In this document: piece after piece, positions 15,582 to 24,619 of the stretch | How the letters are laid out: every line of letters begins with the position of its first letter | How positions within the stretch are numbered: the stretch's first letter is position 1 | Assembly (NCBI GenBank): GCA_029563035.1 | Contig: JAKQTP010000138.1 | Span: 1-64,000 of the forward strand | Length of the DNA: 64,000 nucleotides | From: an archaeon | GTDB taxonomy: Archaea > Iainarchaeota > Iainarchaeia > CSSED10-239 | Direction of reading: 5' to 3' | Translations under genes and position numbers: made by a program | The notes under the pieces: model-generated | Told to the model about the DNA's origin: nothing | The model's database searches: none | The model's input: only the letters and a program-made list of their open reading frames with translations

Positions 15582-17027
15582 ATGGCAATCAAATTATATA
15601 ATACCGCAACTAAGAAAAAAGAAATCTTCAAATCTGTTAATCCTAACCAATTAAAGATATATGTGTGTGGTGTTACTATTTATGATGATGTTCATTTAGG
15701 GCATGCTTTTTCATATATTAATTATGACATTCTTGTAAATTATTTTAGGTATTTTCTAGATTATGACATACTTTATGTTAGAAACATAACTGATGTTGGA
15801 CATCTGACAGATGATGGCCTATCAGATACTGGCGAAGACAAGATACAGAAAAGGGCTAGCGAAAGAAAAGTTCACCCAATGGAACTAGTCTATAATTATT
15901 CGCATAGAATGTGGAAATATTTTGATGCTTTAAAGATTTCAAGGCCAAATCTAGAGCCAACAGCTTCTGCTCATATTATCGAGATGCAAGAATGGATTAA
16001 AAAAATGTTAAAGACAGGGATTGCATACGAAGTAAACGGAAATGTATATTATGATATTTCTAAATTCAAAGATTATGGAAAATTCGCTAACAAAAATCTT
16101 GAAGAACTAGAGAAAAACACAAGATTTGAAAATGACCCAAATAAAAAAAATATCGGAGATTTTGCTTTATGGATAAAAGCAAAGCCAGAACACATACTAA
16201 AATGGCCATCGCCTTGGGGAGAGGGCTATCCTGGTTGGCATCTTGAGTGTTCTGTTATGGGCACAAAATATTTAGGAGAAAAGTTTGATATACATGGCGG
16301 AGGAATAGAACATCTTTTCCCACACCATCAAAACGAGATTGCACAAAACTACGGGTATTATGGACACGATGTTGTAAACTATTGGGTGCATACAGCAATG
16401 CTCATGGTTGATGGAAAGAAGATGGGCAAATCTCTTGGTAATTTTATTACTATTGAAGATTTTCTTAAAAAACACTCAGCAGAATCTTTAAGATATCTTT
16501 TCTCTTCAGGAAATTACAGAAAACCTCAAAACTATACTGAAAAGGCAATTGAGGATTCAGAAGCAGCGGTTGATAGGCTTAACAAATTCATAAAAAGGCT
16601 ACAAGCAATAAATTATCAAAAAGACACTAATTTTGGAAAAGAAATTATTGAAAATACTATTGAAAATTTCAAGAATGCAATGAATGATGATCTTAATACT
16701 CCTTCAGCTTGGGCAAGCATTTGGTTTCTAGTCAAAGAAGCAAACAAGCTAATGGATTTACAAAAATTGACAGAAGAAGAATCACATAAAATCTTAGATT
16801 TCTTACATAAAGTAAACCTTGTATTTAAGGTCTTTAATTTTGAACAAAGCGCACCAAAAGACAAAAACAAAATACAAAAAGCAGAAATTGAAGAATTAAT
16901 CCAGAAAAGAAACGAATTAAGAAAAAACAAAAAATGGGAAGAATCTGATCAAATCAGATTAAATTTAGAAAAAAAAGGAGTAATACTAAGTGATACCCAG
17001 ACAGGAACTACTTGGCATTATGAATGA
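15582..17027 (+). CDS. cysS: Cysteinyl-tRNA synthetase
   Basis: Class I synthetase, 481 residues, normal length. CGVTIYDDVHLGHAF contains the zinc Cys and the HIGH box. WHLECSVM and HGGGIEHLFPHHQNEIAQ provide the other zinc ligands and the Cys-binding region, and KKMGKSLGNF is the KMSKS loop. The C-terminal DALR and anticodon-binding region follows. It is monocistronic, with its stop 3 bases from the convergent gene at 17030. Confidence 0.97.
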   Translation: MAIKLYNTATKKKEIFKSVNPNQLKIYVCGVTIYDDVHLGHAFSYINYDILVNYFRYFLDYDILYVRNITDVGHLTDDGLSDTGEDKIQKRASERKVHPMELVYNYSHRMWKYFDALKISRPNLEPTASAHIIEMQEWIKKMLKTGIAYEVNGNVYYDISKFKDYGKFANKNLEELEKNTRFENDPNKKNIGDFALWIKAKPEHILKWPSPWGEGYPGWHLECSVMGTKYLGEKFDIHGGGIEHLFPHHQNEIAQNYGYYGHDVVNYWVHTAMLMVDGKKMGKSLGNFITIEDFLKKHSAESLRYLFSSGNYRKPQNYTEKAIEDSEAAVDRLNKFIKRLQAINYQKDTNFGKEIIENTIENFKNAMNDDLNTPSAWASIWFLVKEANKLMDLQKLTEEESHKILDFLHKVNLVFKVFNFEQSAPKDKNKIQKAEIEELIQKRNELRKNKKWEESDQIRLNLEKKGVILSDTQTGTTWHYE

Positions 17028-17029
17028 TT

Positions 17030-17341
17030 TTATTTTTCAATAATTATTTCTTCTGTATTGTTTTCCTTAATTATAATAAAATCAATTTTTTTATTTTTTA
17101 ATTCTTTAAAATAGAAATTAGCAAGGGATTCCATTCCCTTGTAGCCTTTAATCAAAACAAAAAGTTCTTTGTCTCTAATCTTAAAATTGAAATCTTCTAA
17201 AGCTTTTCTTTCTTTGTTTAGATCTATCCCTTTGACTCTGCCATTAATCAACTTGCCTTTAAAGCCCAGACCAACAGTAAACTGCAAAGGGTGTTTCTTA
17301 TGACTTAATGTCAAGTTTGCATAACAGATTGCTTTGTTCAT
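17030..17341 (-). CDS. Unknown 103-residue protein
   Basis: The start is set at the ATG at 17341 (MNKAICYANLTLSHKKH); an upstream in-frame start would overlap the gene at 17343 by 44 bases. Small alpha/beta sequence with no membrane segment; the end (KKIDFIIIKENNTEEIIIEK) is strand-like. It follows the lysine-rich orphan at 17343-17837 with a 1-base gap, so the two are coupled. No family recognised. Confidence 0.55.
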   Translation of the reverse strand: MNKAICYANLTLSHKKHPLQFTVGLGFKGKLINGRVKGIDLNKERKALEDFNFKIRDKELFVLIKGYKGMESLANFYFKELKNKKIDFIIIKENNTEEIIIEK

Positions 17342-17342
17342 T

Positions 17343-17837
17343 TTATTTTTTTGTTTTAAGTTTAAAAACACCTGCAGCAACTTCACTAACAGTATATCCT
17401 GCTCTTAAAAGATCTGCTGGTCTTTGTCCTGCCACAAGGTTTTTTTCTGCTAAATCCCATATTTTATATTGGTTTTTATTTGTTCGTTGTAATTCTTGTA
17501 ATCTAGATCTTTTTAAAAATTCAATATTTTCTCTTTGGAACCTATACCTGTTTAAATTTCTATTTATTTTTTCAATATTTGTTTGAATATATCTTTGTCT
17601 TGCTTCTAATTTTTGCATTAGATTTCTTGTTGCAATTTTTTGTTGGCTTTTTGGTAATTTATTTACTCCCCCTTGAAAGCTAGAAATTTCATTTGCCAAG
17701 CTTACTCTTCTTGCTGGCCTTTTAGATGTTTTTGCAGTTGTTACTTTTGTTACTTTTTCTTTTATATATAATGGCTTTACTGCCTTTGGCTTTATTAATG
17801 GTTTTTTAATAGCAACTATTGTTGGCACAATTATCAC
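17343..17837 (-). CDS. Unknown lysine/arginine-rich helical protein
   Basis: 164 residues: a hydrophobic start (IIVPTIVAIKKPLI), a Lys/Pro/Thr-rich stretch, then a long amphipathic, probably coiled-coil region (about 60-125, ARQRYIQTNIEKINRNLNRY) and a short C-terminal domain (GQRPADLLRAGYTVSEVAAG) reminiscent of small DNA- or peptide-binding repeats. It is coupled to the gene at 17030-17341. No family recognised. Confidence 0.55.
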   Translation of the reverse strand: MIIVPTIVAIKKPLIKPKAVKPLYIKEKVTKVTTAKTSKRPARRVSLANEISSFQGGVNKLPKSQQKIATRNLMQKLEARQRYIQTNIEKINRNLNRYRFQRENIEFLKRSRLQELQRTNKNQYKIWDLAEKNLVAGQRPADLLRAGYTVSEVAAGVFKLKTKK

Positions 17838-17906
17838 CTTTTTTAATTTATATAATTATATGAATAATCATAATGTTTAAAAATAGTTCACAAGATCAAA
17901 ATTCTT

Positions 17907-18251
17907 TCAATAGATAAATAATCCTAATAAAAAAGACATAACATTAGCCACAACTGAGATAACTATTGCTTGCAACCAATTTGCTTTTGTAAATAATTTG
18001 TATATTATAATTTCTATAACTACTACAAATAATTCCCCTACAATCAAATAATAATTAGCTACAATATATGGCGGTATAACAAACCATAAATATGGTAATG
18101 TTAATGCAGATGCAAAAACACAAACAATCATTAGATTTGTTTGCTCTTTTAAATTATATTTAAAAACAAATTTAGATATTAAAAACACAACAATTACTTC
18201 AATAACAACAGTAATAAGAAGAGAAAGAAGGAACTGTGTTTCATAAAGCAT
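17907..18251 (-). CDS. Four-TM membrane protein of unknown function
   Basis: 114 residues, mostly membrane: four predicted segments (about 8-28, 40-60, 63-86, 92-113). No catalytic motif is visible. It follows the secreted protein at 18254-19189 with a 2-base gap, so the pair probably works together at the cell envelope. Confidence 0.65.
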   Translation of the reverse strand: MLYETQFLLSLLITVVIEVIVVFLISKFVFKYNLKEQTNLMIVCVFASALTLPYLWFVIPPYIVANYYLIVGELFVVVIEIIIYKLFTKANWLQAIVISVVANVMSFLLGLFIY

Positions 18252-18253
18252 AT

Positions 18254-19189
18254 TTAACAGCCCTTACCAAATAATCCCTTGAAAAAACAACCAATTGATC
18301 TGAATATGCTTCTTTTTTGAACATTATTATTTTCTGTATGATTAGATCTTATTTTATTACTCTGGTTTGTGTCTTTTTCTGTTTTATTTGTATTTGTTTC
18401 AGGATTTACAACTACTGAATTATTATTGTCAGGTTCCTCTGTTAATGTAGTTTCTTTTTTGTTTTCATAATAGGGATTTACATCATTTCCCCAATCTGCA
18501 GATTTTAAATCAATTCTAATCTCACAAAATCTTTCTAATGAGTGATTTTTATCATCAGTTACTTCTTCTTTATTAACCTCTACAAAAAAGGGTTTACATT
18601 CTTCTGAATCCATATCTAATGGAGCTCCAATTATTTCATTATAAGTTTTAAATGTACATCTTCCAGCAACTGCATAAAAATCTTCACAATATTTTCTAAG
18701 ATCTGCTGATCTTGAATTCTCATCTTGTTCAGAACAGGCTATTACTTTTTTATAATCTTTATAACGATAATATTTTCCTTTTTTTTCAACTACAGGGTTA
18801 TTTTCACAATTAATAATTTCTGAAAATTTACTTATATCTTTAATTATGAATTCTTGACCTGTTTTTGTTTTGCCTTTTATTTCCCAGTAATCAAAATGTC
18901 TGTAATTCATATAATATGGATCATAAATAATTTCCCCTGGTTTTGTATAGTTTATTTTTATTGATTTTATCTTTTCTGGAGTGTATGTTCCTTGCTCCTT
19001 AAAAACCTTTGGGCCAGGTGGATAACTATATCCATATCCATTTATTTCAATTTCAATTTGAGAATCTACCTCTATTCCATCTTGTTCTAAATATACTTTT
19101 GTTCTAGTTGGAATTGTTACATCTGCATTAATTAACGGAAATACAAATGCCATTATAATAAATATTGATAAAATATTTTTTAATCTCAA
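18254..19189 (-). CDS. Secreted cysteine-containing protein, TTG start
   Basis: Extracellular by a clear signal peptide (LKNILSIFIIMAFVFPLINA). I choose a TTG at 19189, because AGGTGG sits five bases upstream and the ATG at 19234 lies about where a TATA box (TTTATATATA, near 19215) would be. The mature part is Tyr-rich and then has about eight Cys. An Asn/Thr/Glu linker precedes a Cys-containing end (IGCFFKGLFGKGC). No family recognised. It is coupled to the four-TM protein downstream. Confidence 0.65.
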   Translation of the reverse strand: MRLKNILSIFIIMAFVFPLINADVTIPTRTKVYLEQDGIEVDSQIEIEINGYGYSYPPGPKVFKEQGTYTPEKIKSIKINYTKPGEIIYDPYYMNYRHFDYWEIKGKTKTGQEFIIKDISKFSEIINCENNPVVEKKGKYYRYKDYKKVIACSEQDENSRSADLRKYCEDFYAVAGRCTFKTYNEIIGAPLDMDSEECKPFFVEVNKEEVTDDKNHSLERFCEIRIDLKSADWGNDVNPYYENKKETTLTEEPDNNNSVVVNPETNTNKTEKDTNQSNKIRSNHTENNNVQKRSIFRSIGCFFKGLFGKGC

Positions 19190-19337
19190 AAAAACCACCT
19201 TTTTTGTTTTTATAAAAATATATATAAAACACATTATTTAAAAAGTAATCTTTTAAGAAGTTTATTGTACTAAAATTACAAAAACTAAAATTGTAATATA
19301 TAATTTATAGATAAAAGATGGTTATCTTTAAACCATT

Positions 19338-19359
19338 AAAACAAAAGAAAAAGAAAAAT
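19338..19359 (-). terminator. T-tract terminator after asnS
   Basis: On the minus strand the asnS stop is followed by repeated runs of four or five T separated by single C or G. A small ATGGTT/AACCAT hairpin lies just beyond (19319-19337). Confidence 0.5.
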
Positions 19360-19364
19360 GTTAG

Positions 19365-20663
19365 TTATGGCTTATATCTAACCATTGTTCTTGGAAATGG
19401 TATTGTGTCTTTTATGTTGTCAACACCAGTTATGTAAGCTATAAGACGCTCTACACCTAGGCCAAAACCAGCATGTGGAACAGACCCATATCTTCTAGTA
19501 TCTAGATAAAACTCATATTGTTTTGGATCTTCTCCATCGTCTGATAGCCTTTTCTTTATCTTCTCTAAATCTGGCTCTCTCTCACTTGCACCAATAATCT
19601 CTCCATAACCTTCAGGGCCTATACAATCAAAGCCAAGAACAACATTTGGATCTTTTGGGTCTTCTTTCATGTAAAAGGCCTTAACTGCTTTAGGATATCT
19701 TGTAACTATTGTAAAAGTGTCATGCATTTTACTTAGCTTGTCTTCTTCAATAGTTCTTAGGTCTTTTCCCCATTCTATTTCCATATCTGCTTTTTCTTTA
19801 AGAAGATTTAAGACCTCAGTATATGTCATTCTAATAAATGGCTTTGAGATTGCAGTTTCTAAAGATTTAATATCCCTTTTTAAGATTTGAAGATCTTCTT
19901 TGTGTTTTTCAAGAACTGTTTTAATCACATGCTTGATTAGGCCTTCTCCATAATCTTGCAATTGCTCAAAATCGATCCATGCACCCTCCATCTCTGCATG
20001 CCAGAATTCTGTTAGGTGTCTTGAGGTTTTTGATTTTTCTGCTCTAAAAGATGGAGCAATCGTGTAGATCTTTCCTAGAGAAAAGATAGCAGGCTCAGCA
20101 TAAAGTTGCCATGTCTGAGCCAAGAAAACTCCTTTCTCTTCAAAGTAATCAACTTTGAAAAGAGAAGAGCCCCCTTCACATTGAACAGATTGTAAGATTG
20201 GCGATTGATACTCGTAAAATCCTTCTTTTCTAAAATATTCATGTATTGCACCAAATATTGTTGATCTTATTTTAAGAATAGCAGTCATCTTTCTGCTTCT
20301 AAGCCAGAGATGTCTGACATCTAGAAGAAACTCTTCTGAGAAGTCTTTTGAGATAGGATAGTTGTCTGATTTTCCTACAAGTTCTATTGAATCAATATCC
20401 ACTTCATAGCCTTGAGGAGATCTTTCTTCTTTTCTTATTTTTCCATGAACTATTATTGAAGATTCTATTCCTAGGGCTTTTGCAGTTATAAACTCTTCTT
20501 CTTTTAGTTTTTCTTTTGAAGCAACCAACTGTATGATTCCTGTTTCGTCTCTTATTGTTATAAAGATATTATCTTTTTGGCCTCTAATTCTATATACCCA
20601 TCCTCTTAAGGAAACATCTCCTTCCTTTTTATCTAAAGCTTCTTTAACTGAATAATATTTCAT
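19365..20663 (-). CDS. asnS: Asparaginyl-tRNA synthetase
   Basis: Class IIb synthetase, 432 residues. An N-terminal OB fold (LRGWVYRIRGQKDNIFITIRDETG) binds the anticodon. The catalytic core shows motif 2 (SFRAEKSKTSRHLTEFWHAEME) and motif 3 (GFGLGVERLIAYI). The FWHAEMEGAW segment favours AsnRS over archaeal AspRS, which has an FTSIDIE-type sequence there. Its presence suggests Asn-tRNA is made directly. Upstream lies a putative structured RNA (20706-20858) on the same strand, which could also be its leader. Confidence 0.9.
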   Translation of the reverse strand: MKYYSVKEALDKKEGDVSLRGWVYRIRGQKDNIFITIRDETGIIQLVASKEKLKEEEFITAKALGIESSIIVHGKIRKEERSPQGYEVDIDSIELVGKSDNYPISKDFSEEFLLDVRHLWLRSRKMTAILKIRSTIFGAIHEYFRKEGFYEYQSPILQSVQCEGGSSLFKVDYFEEKGVFLAQTWQLYAEPAIFSLGKIYTIAPSFRAEKSKTSRHLTEFWHAEMEGAWIDFEQLQDYGEGLIKHVIKTVLEKHKEDLQILKRDIKSLETAISKPFIRMTYTEVLNLLKEKADMEIEWGKDLRTIEEDKLSKMHDTFTIVTRYPKAVKAFYMKEDPKDPNVVLGFDCIGPEGYGEIIGASEREPDLEKIKKRLSDDGEDPKQYEFYLDTRRYGSVPHAGFGLGVERLIAYITGVDNIKDTIPFPRTMVRYKP

Positions 20664-20705
20664 ATTTTTTCACATCCTTTAATTATTAATAATAAACAAA
20701 TATAT

Positions 20706-20858
20706 TAAAAACAAAACACTTATGTCAAGAAACACAAGTTAGCTATGCAAATAAATATAGTGTTGGCCTTACTGGCCATTAAAGTTATTGATTACTATAC
20801 AAAACCTTGACTTAAAATCAGAATTCTCTAAGACTATTTTGTATATCATAAGTAACAT
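20706..20858 (-). ncRNA. Putative structured small RNA upstream of asnS
   Basis: No ORF. On the minus strand CTTTTATAAGC (about 20868-20880) is a good TATA box, placing the start near 20855. There CTTATG/ACTTATG begins an outer stem that pairs with CATAAG at the other end (about 20719-20725). Inside are a perfect 9-pair stem, TATACAAAA (20796-20804) with TTTTGTATA (20837-20845), and a TGGCC/GGCCA hairpin (20764-20778). TTTTGTTTTT follows at about 20706-20716. Promoter, closed structure and terminator together suggest a ~150-base RNA gene. I cannot match it to a known family; an asnS leader is the alternative. Confidence 0.45.
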
Positions 20859-20916
20859 AAGATAAGAAAAGCTTATAAAAGAGAACGAAAATTAGAAATT
20901 GTAAAATTAAAAATTT

Positions 20917-20938
20917 AAAAAAAGAAAAAGAAAAAATT
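20917..20938 (-). terminator. T-tract terminator after the 20955 gene
   Basis: Minus-strand sequence TTTTTTCTTTTTCTTTTTTT begins about 17 bases after the stop codon of the orphan gene at 20955-21491. Confidence 0.55.
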
Positions 20939-20954
20939 CATAGTTTTTTAAATC

Positions 20955-21491
20955 TCAGTTTGTATGATTAGCAAAACTATAAACTTCTATAGATCCCCCA
21001 TTAATTCTAATACTGATCATACATAAATTACAGCACCGAGCGGGGGTACAAGAAAAGTCGCCATAATAATTATATGTATCACTACATGATGAACTAAAAT
21101 GATCTTTACAGTCACCACTAAAATTTTCAATCTGACAAGAACAACCCAGATTTACACTTGCTCCGCCTCCGCCTGTACCATCAACATATAAATCATATGT
21201 TACTCCTCCATCTGGATTGTCAGTTACTTTTCCTATTTTTGTATTGAATTTAACTTCTTTATTTTCATTTACTGTAGCCATTAATCGACCATCAGTTGTT
21301 CGTATTTCAGTGTTTGGTTTTAAAGCAACACTATCGTTTCTTCCTAAAGTCCATTTTTCTGGATTTCTACTTCTTAGACTGTATTTTGCTTCTCCTGTTG
21401 TTGCTAAATTAGTAATTAGTAAACCTAAAAGCACACCAACAACTAAAGCAACTATTGCCCAAACAATTATTTTTTTATCGTCTTTTTTCAT
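20955..21491 (-). CDS. N-anchored Cys-rich orphan protein driven by the repeated leader
   Basis: 178 residues: a short charged N terminus, one membrane anchor (about 9-30, WAIVALVVGVLLGLLI), a strand-rich extracellular middle, a Gly run and a C-terminal third with about ten Cys (GCSCQ, CCNLC), likely disulfide-bonded or metal-binding. No family recognised. The upstream 111 bases are copy B of the repeated promoter/leader, with AAAGGAGATGA before the ATG. Confidence 0.65.
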   Translation of the reverse strand: MKKDDKKIIVWAIVALVVGVLLGLLITNLATTGEAKYSLRSRNPEKWTLGRNDSVALKPNTEIRTTDGRLMATVNENKEVKFNTKIGKVTDNPDGGVTYDLYVDGTGGGGASVNLGCSCQIENFSGDCKDHFSSSCSDTYNYYGDFSCTPARCCNLCMISIRINGGSIEVYSFANHTN

Positions 21492-21602
21492 ATTGCTTTC
21501 ATCTCCTTTTTAAGTTATTTAATTATGTTTTTTGTAAATAAATTAAAACCGATATATATATATCGGTCGGGCGGAGGGATCGGTTGTCCAAGAATTTGTA
21601 CG
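21492..21602 (-). promoter_or_regulatory. Repeated promoter/leader module, copy B
   Basis: Same architecture as copies A and C: TTCTTGGACAACCGATCCC block, the perfect 20-base palindrome ACCGA(TA)5TCGGT (21548-21567), a TTTTAATTTATTTACAAAAAA tract, and GGAGATGA before the ATG. The distance from palindrome to ATG is 57 bases, against 56 in A and C. The outer block is more diverged, with a few short changes. Confidence 0.8.
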
Positions 21603-21621
21603 AAATTTTCCCTTTCTAAAA

Positions 21622-21676
21622 TTGTGCATTGCCAGTGCACAAAATAAGGGTTTTTTGTTCACTGAGAGTGAACAAA
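21622..21676. other. Two adjacent hairpins downstream of ileS
   Basis: TTGTGCA (21622-21628) pairs with TGCACAA (21636-21642) around a 7-base loop. TTTGTTCACT (21654-21663) pairs with AGTGAACAAA (21667-21676) around a 3-base loop. Both start with TTG and have similar arms. They fill the gap between ileS and the repeated leader copy B and could stabilise the ileS 3' end or belong to a small RNA. Confidence 0.5.
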
Positions 21677-21692
21677 TACTTTTTAACAAAAA

Positions 21693-24545
21693 TCAGAAAG
21701 AAAAAGAGAAACAAACCTCTCTTTCTATTAGCTTTTGCTTTTTTGGATTGCTGGAATCAAATGGAACAATAGAAAGCTTGGTAGCAGTTGCAGTTTCAAT
21801 TGCTTCTTTTTTATTTTTTATAAACTCTTCATCACTACAAGCAATGTTTAGAGTTACTACCTGGCTTGGAACAAGGTTGTTTTTCTTTCTCTCTGCCTGT
21901 ATTGCTCTTGTTAACTCGCTTAGTTCCCATTCATCTTCTAGACCCAATGGAAGATCATTGTCAAGATAGATTAAAAGATTTTCTGAAATCTTTCCTTCCT
22001 CAAAGTTTCCTTTTGGTACAGTTGTCAGAAGTTGTACTTCTTTAACATTTGCCATGTTTGAAACAATCTCTTTTACACCAGAAAGTTTCTCAGCATCAGG
22101 AGAAACAACTACAAGCCTTGGAAGAACCCATCTTAGTCTTTTCTTTGTTCTCTCTCTTGCAGCAAGTGCTTCTTGCACAATTGAAAGAGCAATATCAAAG
22201 TTTTCCTCTAGTTCTTTATCTATTAGCTTTGCATTTGCCACAGGTAATTCCTCTAGGTGTATTGTTTCTTTTCTATCTTTAAACTTTAAGAAAAGATGTT
22301 CGCTTAAATGTGGAGTGGCTGGAGACAAAAGCAATAACAAACCAGAAAAGATGTGGCTTAAAACATTGTTCTTTGTTTCTCTCTTCTTAATTAGCTTTAG
22401 GTATGTCCTACTAAAGTCTTCTAAAATAAATTTTTCCAAATCAAGAGTGGCTTTAGAAAAGTTACAGCCTTGATAGTTCTTGTGATAGCTATCAACCAAG
22501 TTATTATACTTAGAAAGGATCCATTTGTCTTCTATCTCTAGATTATCATTATCAATTGATGGATTAAACTTTTGTTTATCATCCAATAATGCCATCAACG
22601 AATAAATATTTTCAAGAAGATTAAACACTCTTTTGATATCTGCAAATTTCTTTTCATCAATTATTACATCCATTCCATTGTATTCTCTTGCAAAATAATA
22701 TCTATAGTAATCAATTGATAATTCAGAAAACCTTTGTGAAAGTGGCCTGTCATTACCCAATGACTTTGATAATTTTCTTTTATCAACTGCAAGAACCATT
22801 CCATGAAGAGCAACAAACTTATAAGGCGCCTTATCAAAACATATTGCAGAAGTAAGCATCTGAGAATTCCACCAACCCCTTATCTGGTCAGAGCCTTCAA
22901 GATTAATGTCTGGTGGCCAGAACTCATTAAATTTTTCTTTTTGCCTTGGATAACCTAAGCTTGCAAAAGAAGCAATTCCAGAATCAAACCAAACATCAAA
23001 GATTTCAGGTATTCTTTTTTTTGTACCTCCACATTTACAAGCATATGTGATATTATCAATTCCTGGCTTATGAAGATCCATATTTACATCTAAATCAGGA
23101 ACTTTTGTTTTTAATTCCTCTAAAGACCCAAACACCTCAATCTCCTTACATTTTTCACATTGCCAGATAGGTATTGGTGTTCCCCAATATCTTGCTCTTG
23201 AAATTGGCCAATCAGACAAAGAATCAAGCCAATTATCAAATCTTTCTTTTGCCCAATCAGGATACCAAGTCACTTCTTTTTGATTAATCTCTCTTAGTCT
23301 TTCCTTCATTGGTTCAATTCTTAAAAACCATTGTGGGAGAGCAACCTGCAAAAGAGGCGAAACACATCTCCAACAAGTAGGGTATGCATGTGTTATTGGG
23401 CGCTTTCCAAGTATTGCTTGTTTATCTTCCAAATATTCAATAATTTTAGGATCAAGTGCTTTTACTTTTTCGCCCTTAAACATTTTCATAGAAGAATCAT
23501 AAACACCTTCAACAGTAACTGGACAATATGCAGGAAGATTATTTTCTTTACCAACAACATAGTCCTCTCTACCATGCCCTGGTGCACAATGTACAAGGCC
23601 TGTTCCTTCTTCAAGATGCACATACCTTGGAGATAACACAACCTTATAACAATCTTTCTTTAGCTCTTCAAGATTTTCTAGCCATTCTCCTAAGATGGAC
23701 TCATATTTTTTTCCAGCAAGCTCTTCGCCCTTATATTTTTTTCCAAGATCGTAATCATACCAGCCAAGTTCTCTTGTAATCTTTTCAACAAGCTCTTCTG
23801 CTACTATATATTTCTCATTATTATAAATTAATTCAACATAAGTATAACTTGGATGCACCATTATTCCTAGATTTGCAGGTAATGTCCAAGGAGTTGTTGT
23901 CCAGATAACATAATAGGTATCAGGCATATCCAATGATTTCATTTTAACATAAATAGAAGTGTCTGTTAAGTCCTTATGTTCAATCTCATTAAAAGAAACT
24001 GCTGTTCCACAAGATGGACAGACATGCACAGGGTATTTGTCATGATATAAAAGGCCTTTATCTGTAGCTTTCTTAAAAACCCACCACCCTGTCTCCATAT
24101 ACGATTTGTCAAGGGTTCTGTAAGGCCTCTTAAAATCCATCCATTGCCCAAGATTATAAATTTCCTTTGACATGTCATCAATATGTTCTGTTGCAAACTT
24201 ATAACATTCTTTTGTGAAATTTTCAATTCCAAACTTTTCAATATCTTCTTTTGATTTTAGGTTATATGCCTTTTGCACCTTTGCTTCGATTGGAACACCA
24301 TGAGTATCAAAGCCAGGTGTATCAAGGACAGTATATCCAGACATTCGTCTGTATCTTATGATTAAATCTTTAAGGATTCTGTTCATTGCTGTTCCAAGAT
24401 GTAGACTTCCTGATGCATAAGGTGGCCCATCTATAAAGTAATAGTTGTTTTTGCCTTTCTTTGCTCTTACCTTTTCTGGAATGCCTTTTGCTTCCCAATA
24501 TTCTTTAATTTCCAGTTCTGTTTTGTTTGAAAATTGTTCAGACAT
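21693..24545 (-). CDS. ileS: Isoleucyl-tRNA synthetase (archaeal type)
   Basis: Class I synthetase, 950 residues. PPYASGSLHLGTAMN carries the archaeal-style HIGH box (HLGT), followed by GYTVLDTPGFDTHGVPIE. The CP1 editing domain shows YVIWTTTPWTLPAN and GTGLVHCAPGHG, and KRKLSKSLGN is the KMSKS loop. The anticodon domain follows. Two zinc-knuckle segments (CPSCG; CEKC..CKCGG) are present. Two tRNA-Ile genes lie at 26131 and 31955. The end of the gene is near the repeated leader copy B. Confidence 0.97.
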   Translation of the reverse strand: MSEQFSNKTELEIKEYWEAKGIPEKVRAKKGKNNYYFIDGPPYASGSLHLGTAMNRILKDLIIRYRRMSGYTVLDTPGFDTHGVPIEAKVQKAYNLKSKEDIEKFGIENFTKECYKFATEHIDDMSKEIYNLGQWMDFKRPYRTLDKSYMETGWWVFKKATDKGLLYHDKYPVHVCPSCGTAVSFNEIEHKDLTDTSIYVKMKSLDMPDTYYVIWTTTPWTLPANLGIMVHPSYTYVELIYNNEKYIVAEELVEKITRELGWYDYDLGKKYKGEELAGKKYESILGEWLENLEELKKDCYKVVLSPRYVHLEEGTGLVHCAPGHGREDYVVGKENNLPAYCPVTVEGVYDSSMKMFKGEKVKALDPKIIEYLEDKQAILGKRPITHAYPTCWRCVSPLLQVALPQWFLRIEPMKERLREINQKEVTWYPDWAKERFDNWLDSLSDWPISRARYWGTPIPIWQCEKCKEIEVFGSLEELKTKVPDLDVNMDLHKPGIDNITYACKCGGTKKRIPEIFDVWFDSGIASFASLGYPRQKEKFNEFWPPDINLEGSDQIRGWWNSQMLTSAICFDKAPYKFVALHGMVLAVDKRKLSKSLGNDRPLSQRFSELSIDYYRYYFAREYNGMDVIIDEKKFADIKRVFNLLENIYSLMALLDDKQKFNPSIDNDNLEIEDKWILSKYNNLVDSYHKNYQGCNFSKATLDLEKFILEDFSRTYLKLIKKRETKNNVLSHIFSGLLLLLSPATPHLSEHLFLKFKDRKETIHLEELPVANAKLIDKELEENFDIALSIVQEALAARERTKKRLRWVLPRLVVVSPDAEKLSGVKEIVSNMANVKEVQLLTTVPKGNFEEGKISENLLIYLDNDLPLGLEDEWELSELTRAIQAERKKNNLVPSQVVTLNIACSDEEFIKNKKEAIETATATKLSIVPFDSSNPKKQKLIEREVCFSFSF

Positions 24546-24619
24546 AATTAAATCAATTTTATATATTAGATAATAATATATTTTAGATAGAATAAGTTTT
24601 TAAAATAAGGCAATTTAGG

